In this document: positions 1-5,976 of the stretch, piece by piece
Layout: every line of letters begins with the position of its first letter
Position numbering within the stretch: the stretch's first letter is position 1
Origin: Paracoccaceae bacterium
Lineage (GTDB): Bacteria; Pseudomonadota; Alphaproteobacteria; Rhodobacterales; Rhodobacteraceae
DNA length: 5,976 nucleotides
Direction: 5' to 3'
NCBI GenBank assembly: GCA_007134405.1
Contig: SLKW01000040.1
Coordinates: 1 to 5,976, forward strand
Notes under the pieces: model-generated
Seen by the model: the letters and a program-made list of their open reading frames with translations, nothing else
What the model was told of the DNA's origin: nothing
Database searches by the model: none
Program-made: the position numbers and the translations under genes

Positions 1-1034
1 CAGGCCAGGATGAAGCCCTCGGCGATCTCATCTTCCATGATGCCGCCGTTGTGGACCATGTGCACCTCGCCCGAGAGCTTGCGCTGCTTGCAAGTGCCGC
101 ACAGGCCGAAGTTACAGCCCGCAGGCAGGGCCACTCCGTGGCTGCGCGCGACTTGCAGGATCGTGTCGGCCTCGGTGCAGTCGACGGTGACGCCCGAGCG
201 GGTGAAAACAATCTCGGCCGGGGCGCTCTCGTCGGGGCAGGGGTCGTCAAATTCGGTGATCTGGGCCGCCGTGTGGGCTGGGGCGGCGAAGCTTTCCTGG
301 TGGTAGCGGATCATGTCATAGCCCAGCGAGATCAGGATCTCGCGGACTGCCGTCATGAACCCCTCGGGACCGCAGCAATAGACCTCACGCTCCAGATAGT
401 CGCTGCACATCAGCCCCAGCATGAGCTGGTTGAGCTGACCGCGATAGCCGGTCCAGACCTCGTAGGGATCAGGGCGGCTGACGACGAAGTGGAGTGCCAG
501 GCCCGAGACGCGGGAGGCCATGTATTCGAGCCGGCCGCGGAAGATCAGGTCGCGGGGGCGGTGGGCGGCCTGGATGAAGACGAGGTCGGGCTCCTCGCCG
601 CGCTCGCACAGCGTGGCGGCCATGGACATCATCGGAGTGACGCCCGAGCCCGCGGAAATGAACAAGAATTTCCCGTCGGGCTGGGAGGGCAGGTGGAAGA
701 GCCCCGAGGGGCCGAAGGCGCGCAGGCGCATTCCGACGGTCAGGTGGTCGTGCATCCAGCGCGTGCCGATCGAGCCCGGTTGCACTTTGTTGGTGATGGA
801 GACGTAGGCATTCGTGATGGGCGAGGACGAGATGGTGTAGGTGCGCTGCATCGCGCCGCCCGGCAGCGGCAGGTCCAGCGTCAGGAACTGGCCCGCGCGG
901 AAGACGAAGGTAGCGCCGGAGGGAGGGCGGAAGACGAAGGTCTTGACCCCCGGCGTCTCGGGCAGGACGGCCACGCATTCAAGGGGTTCGGCGTCGGTCC
1001 AGACCAGCGTCCCGGCGGTCGGCATTGGGATCAT
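1..1034 (-). CDS. Rieske-oxygenase reductase, FAD/NAD(P) and [2Fe-2S] (GbcB-like), 3' end cut by the window
   Basis: This is the electron-transfer partner of the Rieske oxygenase encoded just upstream. It would take electrons from NAD(P)H through a flavin to a plant-type [2Fe-2S] centre in the cytoplasm. 344 codons are visible. An FAD-binding barrel comes first, with RTYTISSSP at residues 64-72. The NAD(P)-binding domain follows, with the glycine motif GSGVTPM at 129-135 and CGPEGFM at 221-227. A C-terminal ferredoxin domain carries CNFGLCGTC (C307, C312, C315). The fourth cluster cysteine is expected about 30 residues later, and codon 345 begins TG at the window edge, which fits Cys. The order flavin-NAD-ferredoxin matches GbcB, which is about 20 residues longer than the part seen here. 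The ATG at 1034 is chosen because GGAG (1042-1045) lies 7 bp upstream, inside the end of the oxygenase gene; an in-frame ATG at 1025 is less well placed. Family assignment is firm; the substrate depends on the oxygenase. Confidence 0.93.
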   Translation of the reverse strand, partial: MIPMPTAGTLVWTDAEPLECVAVLPETPGVKTFVFRPPSGATFVFRAGQFLTLDLPLPGGAMQRTYTISSSPITNAYVSITNKVQPGSIGTRWMHDHLTVGMRLRAFGPSGLFHLPSQPDGKFLFISAGSGVTPMMSMAATLCERGEEPDLVFIQAAHRPRDLIFRGRLEYMASRVSGLALHFVVSRPDPYEVWTGYRGQLNQLMLGLMCSDYLEREVYCCGPEGFMTAVREILISLGYDMIRYHQESFAAPAHTAAQITEFDDPCPDESAPAEIVFTRSGVTVDCTEADTILQVARSHGVALPAGCNFGLCGTCKQRKLSGEVHMVHNGGIMEDEIAEGFILA

Positions 1035-1038
1035 GGGG

Positions 1039-2286
1039 TCACTCCGCCGCCAGCGGGCGGGTGCGGTCTGCCGGGCCGATGAGGCGATTCTGCAGGGTGC
1101 GGCAGTACCAGTCCACGAACTGATTCACGCCCCCTTCCTGCACGCGGCTGTAGGGGCCGGGGCAGTAGGCGGGCGAGTTCACGCCGCGCTGGTTGTCCTC
1201 GACGATGCGGCGGTCCTCGTCATTGGTGGCGATCCAGACCTCCGTGAGGCGTTCGAGGTCGTAGTCGCGGCCTTCCTCGGCCTCCGGGTGTACGAGCCAG
1301 GTCGTGGTGACCTCGGTCTGCTGCGGGCCTAAGGGCAGGACCCGGAAGGTCAGGACATGGTCGGAGAGGAAGTGGCTCCAGAGATTGGGGTAGTGGAAGA
1401 AAAGGCACGAGCCCGCATCGTCGAAGGGGATACGGCCGATGCGGCGGGCGACAGCGGCCTTGCCGTCCATGGTGTAGCTGACGGCGTTCGCGAGGAAGGG
1501 GATGCGCACGAAGCGCCAGCGTTCCATAGGGTCGATGACGTATTTCGCGGGCAGGCCCGCGGCCTCGCAGCGCGCGACATGGGCGCGGCCGGCGTTTGAA
1601 GTGTCGCTGTCGTCCGCGCCCACGAGGTTGGGGTCGTCGGGGAAGGTGATGCACAGCGACGGGTGCGAGCCACTGCAGTGGTAACACTCGCGGTTGTTCT
1701 CCAGCACCAGCTTCCAGTTGGCCTTTTCCACGATGCTGGAGCGGTGGGCGACTTTCAGCCCCGTCACGTCATGCGGCCCGAGGTACCGCGCCGCCTGCGC
1801 CTCGAGCGCCGCTGTGTCCGGGGCGGTGGCGGCGAGGCAGATGAACACCATGCCCGATATCTCGCCGCAGTGGATGGGCCCGAGGCCATGGGCCGAGGCG
1901 TCGAAGTCCGGCCCCATGTCGCGGGTCCAGATCAGCTGTCCGTCGAGGTCATAGGTCCATTGGTGGTACGGGCACACCAGCCGCGCCGAACTGCCCCGCT
2001 CGGCCGTGCAGACCCGGCTGCCGCGGTGGCGGCAGGAGTTGTGAAAGGCCCGGATCACCCGGTCGCGCCCGCGCACCAGGATCACCGGCGCGTCGCCCAG
2101 TTGCAGGGTCTGGAAGCTGCCTGGTTTGGGCAGGTCGGCGGAGGGCGCGGCGAAGACCCAGTCGGCCTGCCAGATGTGGCGCAGGTCGGCGCGGTAGACG
2201 TCGGGGTCAGTGTAGAAGGGTTGCGGTAGGGAGTGCCACGGCTTTCGGGACATCAGGAGATAGAGGAGGTCGGAGTCGCTGATCAT
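1039..2286 (-). CDS. Rieske non-heme iron oxygenase, N-demethylase of the GbcA/Stc2 type
   Basis: This 415-residue protein is the catalytic alpha subunit of a Rieske oxygenase that probably demethylates a quaternary ammonium compound, using O2 and electrons from the adjacent reductase and releasing formaldehyde. The Rieske [2Fe-2S] ligands are C85 and H87 (in CRHRGSRVC) and C105 and H108 (in CPYHQW). The mononuclear iron site is visible in ENNRECYHCSGSHP, with H203 and H208 spaced by four residues and E200 before them. The acidic third ligand is probably D358 or D356, in TNDEDRR. From memory, the segments NWKLVLENNRECYHC, YTMDGK and SPAYxPGPYS are typical of GbcA (glycine betaine) and Stc2 (stachydrine) rather than of aromatic-ring dioxygenases, and HYPNLWSHFL and DMGPDFDAS look closer to Stc2. 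The length is normal for the family. The start is the ATG at 2286, with AGGA 9 bp upstream. The open frame extends far upstream to 3285, but that part is antisense-frame translation of the preceding gene and is not protein-like. The exact substrate is uncertain. Confidence 0.93.
   Translation of the reverse strand: MISDSDLLYLLMSRKPWHSLPQPFYTDPDVYRADLRHIWQADWVFAAPSADLPKPGSFQTLQLGDAPVILVRGRDRVIRAFHNSCRHRGSRVCTAERGSSARLVCPYHQWTYDLDGQLIWTRDMGPDFDASAHGLGPIHCGEISGMVFICLAATAPDTAALEAQAARYLGPHDVTGLKVAHRSSIVEKANWKLVLENNRECYHCSGSHPSLCITFPDDPNLVGADDSDTSNAGRAHVARCEAAGLPAKYVIDPMERWRFVRIPFLANAVSYTMDGKAAVARRIGRIPFDDAGSCLFFHYPNLWSHFLSDHVLTFRVLPLGPQQTEVTTTWLVHPEAEEGRDYDLERLTEVWIATNDEDRRIVEDNQRGVNSPAYCPGPYSRVQEGGVNQFVDWYCRTLQNRLIGPADRTRPLAAE
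1042..1045 (-). promoter_or_regulatory. Ribosome binding site of the reductase, inside the oxygenase gene end
   Basis: GGAG on the minus strand covers the last sense codon of the oxygenase gene and the base before it. It lies 7 bp upstream of the reductase ATG at 1034. Only four bases (CCCC) separate the oxygenase TGA from that ATG, so the two proteins are probably translationally coupled, as suits subunits that work together. Confidence 0.6.
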
Positions 2287-2309
2287 CGGGCGGGATCCTG
2301 GGGGTGGGG

Positions 2310-4334
2310 TCAGATGTCTTTCATCAGGCGCAGGGCGTCGTGTATGGCAGCATGGGTGTTGCGGGCCGAGACGGCGTCGCCGATGCGGTATAGGGCGAAG
2401 CCGTCGCCCTCGGGCTGCGGGCGACCGTCGATAAGGGCCGTGTAGTCTACCGCGCCGCGGTTGCGGGAGAGGGGTTTCAGCTCGAAGTAGAGCGCGTCCA
2501 GCGGCAGGGTTCCGGCGTTGACCACCACCTGGTCGAAGTCGCGGGTCTCGATGTGGTCGGAATAGTCGGTGCCGATCTCCGCCGTCAGCATGTTGCCGGA
2601 GCGGCGCACGTCGCGGAGGCGTTGGGCGACCGTGAAGCGGACGTCGAGGGGTTGGAGCGCGCGCATGTAGGGGACGAGGTTCATGCCCATGACCTCGGGG
2701 GCGAAGTTGCGGTCGGGTGTCATGATTTCCACATGCGCGCCGATGCGGGCGATCGTTTCGGCCGCTTGAAGGCCCGCGTGGTCGCCGGCCTCGTCGTGGA
2801 TCAGCACCCGGCTGCCGGGCTTGGCGTCGCCTGAAAGGATGTCCCAGGCGCTGACCACCAGCGCGTTGCCGGTGGCGCAGACCTCCGTATGCGGCAGGCC
2901 GCCCGTGGCGATGATGACCACATCGGGGGCCAGCGCGGTGATGTCCTCGGCCTCGGCCCAGTGGTTGAAATGGAAGGTAACGTCCCGGGCGGCGCATTGG
3001 GCCATGCGCCAGTCGATGATCGAGATCATCTCGCGCCGGCGCGGCGATTGCGCGGTCAGGCGGATCTGGCCGCCGGGGTGGGGCTGGGCCTCGAAGACGG
3101 TGACGGTGTGGCCGCGTTCGGCGGCGACGCGGGCGGCCTCGCAGCCCCCAGGGCCGGCGCCGACGATGACGATGCGTTTGCGGGTGCCGGCGGGCAGGAT
3201 GTGGTTGGGCAGGCTGAGTTCGCGGCCCGTGGCTGGGTTGTGGATGCAGAGCGCAGCACCCCCGGCATAGATCCGGTCGAGGCAATAGTTGGCGCCGACG
3301 CAGGGGCGGATGTCCTCCTCCCGCCCCGCCATAACCTTCTGCACGATCAGCGGGTCGGCCATGTGGGCGCGGGTCATGCCAACCATGTCCAGAAGTCCCG
3401 AGGCCACGGCATGGCGGGCGGTGGCGACGTCGGGGATGCGGGCAGCGTGGAAGGTGGGCAGGCCGGTCTCGCGCCGGATGGTGCCGGCGAAGTCCAGATG
3501 CGGGGCCGACGGCATGCCCTGGATCGGGATGACGTCGGTCAGCGCGGGGTCGGTGTCGATATGGCCGCGGATGACGTTGAGGAAATCGACCTTGCCGCTG
3601 GCGGCGAGCCGGCGCGAGATCTCCAGCCCCTCGGACACCGAGATCCCGTCCGGGTGGCGTTCGTCGGCGGTGTAGCGCAGGCCAACGATGAAGTCGGGGC
3701 CGGTGCGGGCGCGCACGGCGTCCAGCACCGCCCAGGTGAACCGCATCCGCGCATCCAGATCGCCGTTCCAGTCGGGGCCGAGCGCGTTGAGCCGCGGCGA
3801 CCAGAAGGCGTCCATCAGGTGGCCGTAGGACTCTAACTCGATCCCGTCCATGCCGCCGGCCTGCATCCGCTCAGCGGCATCGGCGTAATCGGCAATGATG
3901 CGGTCGATGTCCCAGTCTTCCAGGACCTTCGGGCTGGCGCGATGCGCGGGTTCGCGGACGGGGCCGGGCGCGACGGAGGGCAGCCAGTCGCCCTTGTCCC
4001 AGCGGGTACGGCGACCGAGGTGGGTGAGCTGGATCATCACCGCGCAGCCGTGTTCGTGGCAGGCATCGGTAAGCTGGCGGATCCACGGCACGACCTCGTC
4101 CCGCCAGGCGAGGATGTTGTTGAAGGACGGCGGCGAGTCGCGCGACACGGTGGCCGAGCCTGCCGTCATCGCCAGCGCCACGCCGGCCCGGGCGCGCGTC
4201 TCGTGATAGGCGCGATAGCGGTCCTTGGGCATCCCGTCCTCGGGATAGGCCGGCTCATGCGCGGTGGTCATGATCCGGTTGCGCAGCGTCAGATGCCGCA
4301 GGCGATAAGGCTGAAGCAGCGGGTCGTCCGACAC
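2310..4334 (-). CDS. DgcA / N-methylproline demethylase-like flavoprotein (trimethylamine dehydrogenase family)
   Basis: This 674-residue enzyme probably oxidises the N-methyl group of a tertiary amine such as dimethylglycine or N-methylproline in the cytoplasm. The N-terminal TIM barrel (about 1-340) is of the Old Yellow Enzyme type. It has IQLTHLGRR at 101-109, Y170 and H172 in the active-site region (compare Tyr169/His172 of trimethylamine dehydrogenase), and the phosphate-binding stretch VGMTRAHMADP at 318-328. A cysteine cluster follows: C345, C351 and C363. A nucleotide-binding domain starts at 387 with VGAGPGG at 391-397. The C-terminus, with RIGDAVSARNTHAAI (650-664), closely resembles Pseudomonas DgcA as I remember it. 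The start is taken as GTG at 4334, which has AGAGAGGA 8 bp upstream and gives an N-terminus (MSDDPLLQPY) like that of the family. The open frame continues to 4535, but the extra 67 residues are Arg/Ala-rich and unrelated. It is the first gene of the operon, 23 bp before the oxygenase. Alternatives are a 2,4-dienoyl-CoA reductase-like enzyme or another secondary-amine demethylase. Confidence 0.92.
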   Translation of the reverse strand: MSDDPLLQPYRLRHLTLRNRIMTTAHEPAYPEDGMPKDRYRAYHETRARAGVALAMTAGSATVSRDSPPSFNNILAWRDEVVPWIRQLTDACHEHGCAVMIQLTHLGRRTRWDKGDWLPSVAPGPVREPAHRASPKVLEDWDIDRIIADYADAAERMQAGGMDGIELESYGHLMDAFWSPRLNALGPDWNGDLDARMRFTWAVLDAVRARTGPDFIVGLRYTADERHPDGISVSEGLEISRRLAASGKVDFLNVIRGHIDTDPALTDVIPIQGMPSAPHLDFAGTIRRETGLPTFHAARIPDVATARHAVASGLLDMVGMTRAHMADPLIVQKVMAGREEDIRPCVGANYCLDRIYAGGAALCIHNPATGRELSLPNHILPAGTRKRIVIVGAGPGGCEAARVAAERGHTVTVFEAQPHPGGQIRLTAQSPRRREMISIIDWRMAQCAARDVTFHFNHWAEAEDITALAPDVVIIATGGLPHTEVCATGNALVVSAWDILSGDAKPGSRVLIHDEAGDHAGLQAAETIARIGAHVEIMTPDRNFAPEVMGMNLVPYMRALQPLDVRFTVAQRLRDVRRSGNMLTAEIGTDYSDHIETRDFDQVVVNAGTLPLDALYFELKPLSRNRGAVDYTALIDGRPQPEGDGFALYRIGDAVSARNTHAAIHDALRLMKDI

Positions 4335-4342
4335 GGTCGTGG

Positions 4343-4350
4343 TCCTCTCT
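4343..4350 (-). promoter_or_regulatory. Ribosome binding site that fixes the GTG start of the DgcA-like gene
   Basis: AGAGAGGA on the minus strand ends 8 bp before the GTG at 4334. It is a strong Shine-Dalgarno match at a good distance. It decides for GTG over the upstream in-frame starts, which would add an unrelated Arg/Ala-rich extension. Confidence 0.7.
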
Positions 4351-4372
4351 GGCGGGAGGGAAGGGCTGCACG

Positions 4373-4401
4373 AGTATCCCCCAGCCTTTGAGACAAAAAC
4401 C
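4373..4401 (-). promoter_or_regulatory. Tentative promoter of the demethylase operon
   Basis: Read on the minus strand, GATACT (4378-4373) is a fair -10 hexamer (four of six match TATAAT). A 17-bp spacer puts the -35 region at 4401-4396 (GGTTTT), which is a poor match to TTGACA. A poor -35 is common in promoters that need an activator. The element lies about 40-65 bp upstream of the GTG start and just downstream of, and overlapping, the palindrome. The call rests on position as much as on sequence; the real start site could be elsewhere in the gap. Confidence 0.25.
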
Positions 4402-4410
4402 GACCGGTTT
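4397..4410. promoter_or_regulatory. Putative operator palindrome upstream of the demethylase operon
   Basis: AAACCGACCGGTTT is a perfect inverted repeat with 6-bp arms and a 2-bp centre. It lies 63-76 bp upstream of the GTG start at 4334. Its size and ACCG/CGGT arms resemble operators of TetR-like repressors, though other dimeric regulators use similar sites. It overlaps the place where the -35 region of the tentative promoter would fall, which is where a repressor would act. A wider inverted repeat surrounds part of it: CAAAAAC at 4394-4400 and GTTTTTG at 4429-4435. No regulator gene is visible in the window, so the bound protein is unknown. The symmetry is seen directly; the function is inferred. 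Confidence 0.45.
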
Positions 4411-4612
4411 GCTGCCTGTGCCCGACATGTTTTTGCCCGCGGGCGGCATCGGCGCGCCCGCAGGCCGTGAGGTGAAGCGAACGCGCGCTCTCCCGCCGCC
4501 TCATGGCCCGCCGGTGCAGCCAGGTGAAGCCGCACTCGCTGCCGCGAAGACCGCCTGCAGATGCGCTAGGCCCGGCGCTCCAACTTGGACGAAAGTGGCG
4601 CTTTTATCGGAG

Positions 4613-5950
4613 TTACAACACCATGCGGAAATAGTTCGCCTCGAAATTGCCTTCCATCCCGGTCCCGCAAAGCGACATGTTGGAATTCGACGTTCCGTCG
4701 ATCTCGCCCCCGGCGACCATGGAGGCGCCCTGGATTCCGTCGGCGCGGGCGGCGAACTCGATATTGCCCTGCGCAAGCAGCTGGCCGCCGAAAATCCCCA
4801 GGCTTGATGGAAAGCGCATGCCCCCCATGGTCAGGATCTGCGCGCCGCCGCCAGGCGCGCAGTTGTCGGGTTTGCCGATATTGACGCCCGAGGCCCCCTC
4901 GATCGAGCGGTTATGAGTCGAGGTCGAGGCAACGACGACATCCTGCAACTGAACGTTCTGTCCAAGGGAGATCGGACAATTGGTCACGATGACGACGTTG
5001 CTGATGACCGTGTTGTTCGGAACACTGATCGATCCGTTATTGGAGGTGCAGGTCAGGTGGTGAACACGGTTCGGCGTGAAGTCCGCAGCGGTAAGCGAAT
5101 TGTTGTTGCTGGTCAGGTTCCGCTGAACCACCGGGTCCAGAGGATCGATATAGTCCGGCAGGTATTCCGGCTCGCGATCCAGAAGGCCCGAGTAGATATT
5201 GTTGAATTCGTTGAGGATGCGGATGTCGATCCGGCCCTCGCGTAGCGCCGCTTCCAGGCCTTCGTTGCGCTCGAAACCGCTATTGGGGACGTCGAGTTTG
5301 TCGAGATCGGGCATCGAGACGATGGTCCCTTCCTCGAAAAAGTTGTTCTGGTTGATCCGCACGTGGTCGTTCGAATGGATGCAGAAACCGTTCAGGAAGG
5401 TGTTGTTCGACTGCATGTCGACGCGTCCCTCGGCCACGAATCCCTCGCGCAGGCAGGCAGGCTGGTAGCGCGTAAAGACCGCCGTGGCGGCGACATCGAA
5501 CGAGCCGACGCCGGCAAAGCGGAGAAGGAAGGTGCGCAATTCGTTGGCGCGGCTGCTGACCTGACGGGTCGTCGCGCGGACCGCGGTGCGCGAATCCGGG
5601 TCGGGGTTGAACATCCGCTGCGAGAAGCTCCAGGTTCCGAACTCGATGTCGTCCTCGGTCAGCACGGCGCCATAACGGTCGGGCGACATGTTGTAGGCAT
5701 GCAGCGTAAGCGCGGCGTCCTTCGCATCCTCGGCGTTTTCCCTCTGGCGCGTGACCAGCGCCGCATGGGCGGCCGTGTCCGCGGCGACCTGCAACTGGGT
5801 CCGGGTCGAATAATGGTTCGCCAGGTCCAGCGCGAAGCCGGCCAGCAGGATGACCACGATCAGCGCGTAAAGGCTGAATACGGTGAAAAACCCGCGCTCG
5901 TTGCGTGCGAAATGGGTCAGACGAATGGCGGATGCTGAATTGGCGCGCAT
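4613..5950 (-). CDS. TadG-like (Flp pilus-assembly TadE/G-like) membrane-anchored protein
   Basis: This 445-residue protein is probably anchored in the inner membrane with its bulk outside the cytoplasm. Residues about 14-65 match the TadE/TadG-like N-terminal domain: a basic ARNERG, one hydrophobic helix (about 21-43, FFTVFSLYALIVVILLAGFA), then LDLANHYSTRTQLQVAADTAAHAAL, which is typical of the family. The Glu at position +5 of true TadE/TadF pseudopilin cleavage sites is absent. The rest (about 165-445) is Asn-rich: 23 Asn in residues 181-330. Its last 70 residues have short Gly/Asn turns that suggest stacked beta-strands. Six cysteines (C166, C190, C301, C325, C364, C428) could form disulfides. 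The ATG at 5950 is preferred because GAGGA lies 5 bp upstream; a TTG at 5974 is also in frame. Its promoter would lie outside the window. No other tad gene is seen here, so a role in the Tad pilus is inferred from the N-terminus only; it could be an unrelated surface protein using the same anchor. Confidence 0.85.
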   Translation of the reverse strand: MRANSASAIRLTHFARNERGFFTVFSLYALIVVILLAGFALDLANHYSTRTQLQVAADTAAHAALVTRQRENAEDAKDAALTLHAYNMSPDRYGAVLTEDDIEFGTWSFSQRMFNPDPDSRTAVRATTRQVSSRANELRTFLLRFAGVGSFDVAATAVFTRYQPACLREGFVAEGRVDMQSNNTFLNGFCIHSNDHVRINQNNFFEEGTIVSMPDLDKLDVPNSGFERNEGLEAALREGRIDIRILNEFNNIYSGLLDREPEYLPDYIDPLDPVVQRNLTSNNNSLTAADFTPNRVHHLTCTSNNGSISVPNNTVISNVVIVTNCPISLGQNVQLQDVVVASTSTHNRSIEGASGVNIGKPDNCAPGGGAQILTMGGMRFPSSLGIFGGQLLAQGNIEFAARADGIQGASMVAGGEIDGTSNSNMSLCGTGMEGNFEANYFRMVL

Positions 5951-5976
5951 GGCGGTCCTCGTTTCCGGGCTCAATC

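Larger units (their letters stand above)
4335..4612. other. Intergenic region between the tadG-like gene and the demethylase operon
   Basis: These 278 bp hold no convincing gene. The open frames that cross them on either strand are tails or out-of-frame readings of the neighbours and are rich in Arg, Ala and Pro. The half nearer the operon contains a palindrome, a wider inverted repeat and a possible promoter, which are listed separately. The distal half has a 9-bp direct repeat, AGGTGAAGC, at 4470-4478 and 4522-4530 (52 bp apart), and a small palindrome TCCAACTTGGA at 4579-4589. I see no hairpin followed by a T-run on the minus strand after the tadG-like stop codon, so that gene has no obvious intrinsic terminator here. 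No tRNA or other RNA gene was recognised. Confidence 0.7.

Noticed and set aside
51..1082. 343-codon plus-strand open frame opposite the reductase
   Set aside because: Its product is a low-complexity Gly/Ala/Arg/Asp-rich antisense reading, while the minus strand encodes a clear reductase with all expected motifs.
2287..3285. Long minus-strand open extension (333 codons) upstream of and in frame with the oxygenase gene
   Set aside because: It lies inside the DgcA-like gene in another frame, is dominated by Arg, Pro, Gly and His, and resembles no protein. The oxygenase has its own ATG and ribosome binding site at 2286.
2889..3836. 315-codon plus-strand open frame opposite the DgcA-like gene
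   Set aside because: It is the antisense shadow of a well-conserved flavoprotein; GC-rich codon bias keeps this frame free of stops.
4335..4535. N-terminal extension of the DgcA-like protein starting at 4535
   Set aside because: The 67 extra residues look like non-coding translation, the family N-terminus begins at the GTG at 4334, and that GTG has a strong ribosome binding site.
4575..4606. Imperfect hairpin GGCGCT...GGCGC followed by TTTT on the plus strand
   Set aside because: The stem pairs poorly and the T-run is in the orientation for a plus-strand transcript, but no plus-strand gene ends there. It would not act as a terminator for the minus-strand tadG-like gene.
4388..4807. Possible small plus-strand gene spanning the intergenic gap
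   Set aside because: It runs into the tadG-like gene in antisense, has no ribosome binding site worth noting, and its translation shows no recognisable domain.

Overview
The window looks like high-GC alphaproteobacterial DNA, most probably from the Rhodobacteraceae or a relative. The reasons are a strong G/C third-position bias, a TadG-type pilus-assembly gene, and an operon for breaking down methylated ammonium compounds. All four genes that I can support are on the minus strand, so transcription runs from high to low coordinates. The lineage is an inference from composition and gene families.

Layout, in the direction of transcription. (1) 5950-4613: a TadG-like envelope protein with one N-terminal membrane anchor and a long, Asn-rich exported domain. 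Its base composition is visibly less G+C-rich than the rest of the window. (2) 4612-4335: a 278-bp non-coding gap. It holds a 14-bp palindrome (4397-4410) and a weak promoter-like element, both upstream of the next operon. (3) 4334-2310: a two-domain flavoprotein of the DgcA / N-methylproline demethylase type, related to trimethylamine dehydrogenase and 2,4-dienoyl-CoA reductase, with a GTG start. (4) 2286-1039: a Rieske non-heme iron oxygenase of the GbcA/Stc2 (betaine demethylase) type. (5) 1034-1: its flavin/[2Fe-2S] reductase of the GbcB type, cut by the window edge just before its C-terminus.

The last three genes are separated by 23 and 4 bp and form a tight operon. The inferred scheme is as follows. 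The reductase passes electrons from NAD(P)H to the Rieske oxygenase, which oxidatively removes one methyl group from a quaternary N-methyl compound (for example proline betaine or glycine betaine), releasing formaldehyde. The DgcA-like flavoprotein then removes a further methyl group from the tertiary amine. The sequence does not fix the substrate. The combination of a Stc2-like oxygenase with one DgcA-like protein and no visible DgcB favours proline betaine (stachydrine) or hydroxyproline betaine, but glycine betaine remains possible. No RNA gene, CRISPR array, mobile element or transposon end was seen. I see no radically new system. The items most worth checking are the substrate of this operon, the putative operator, the altered Fe-S cysteine set in the DgcA-like enzyme, and the unusual TadG-like protein.
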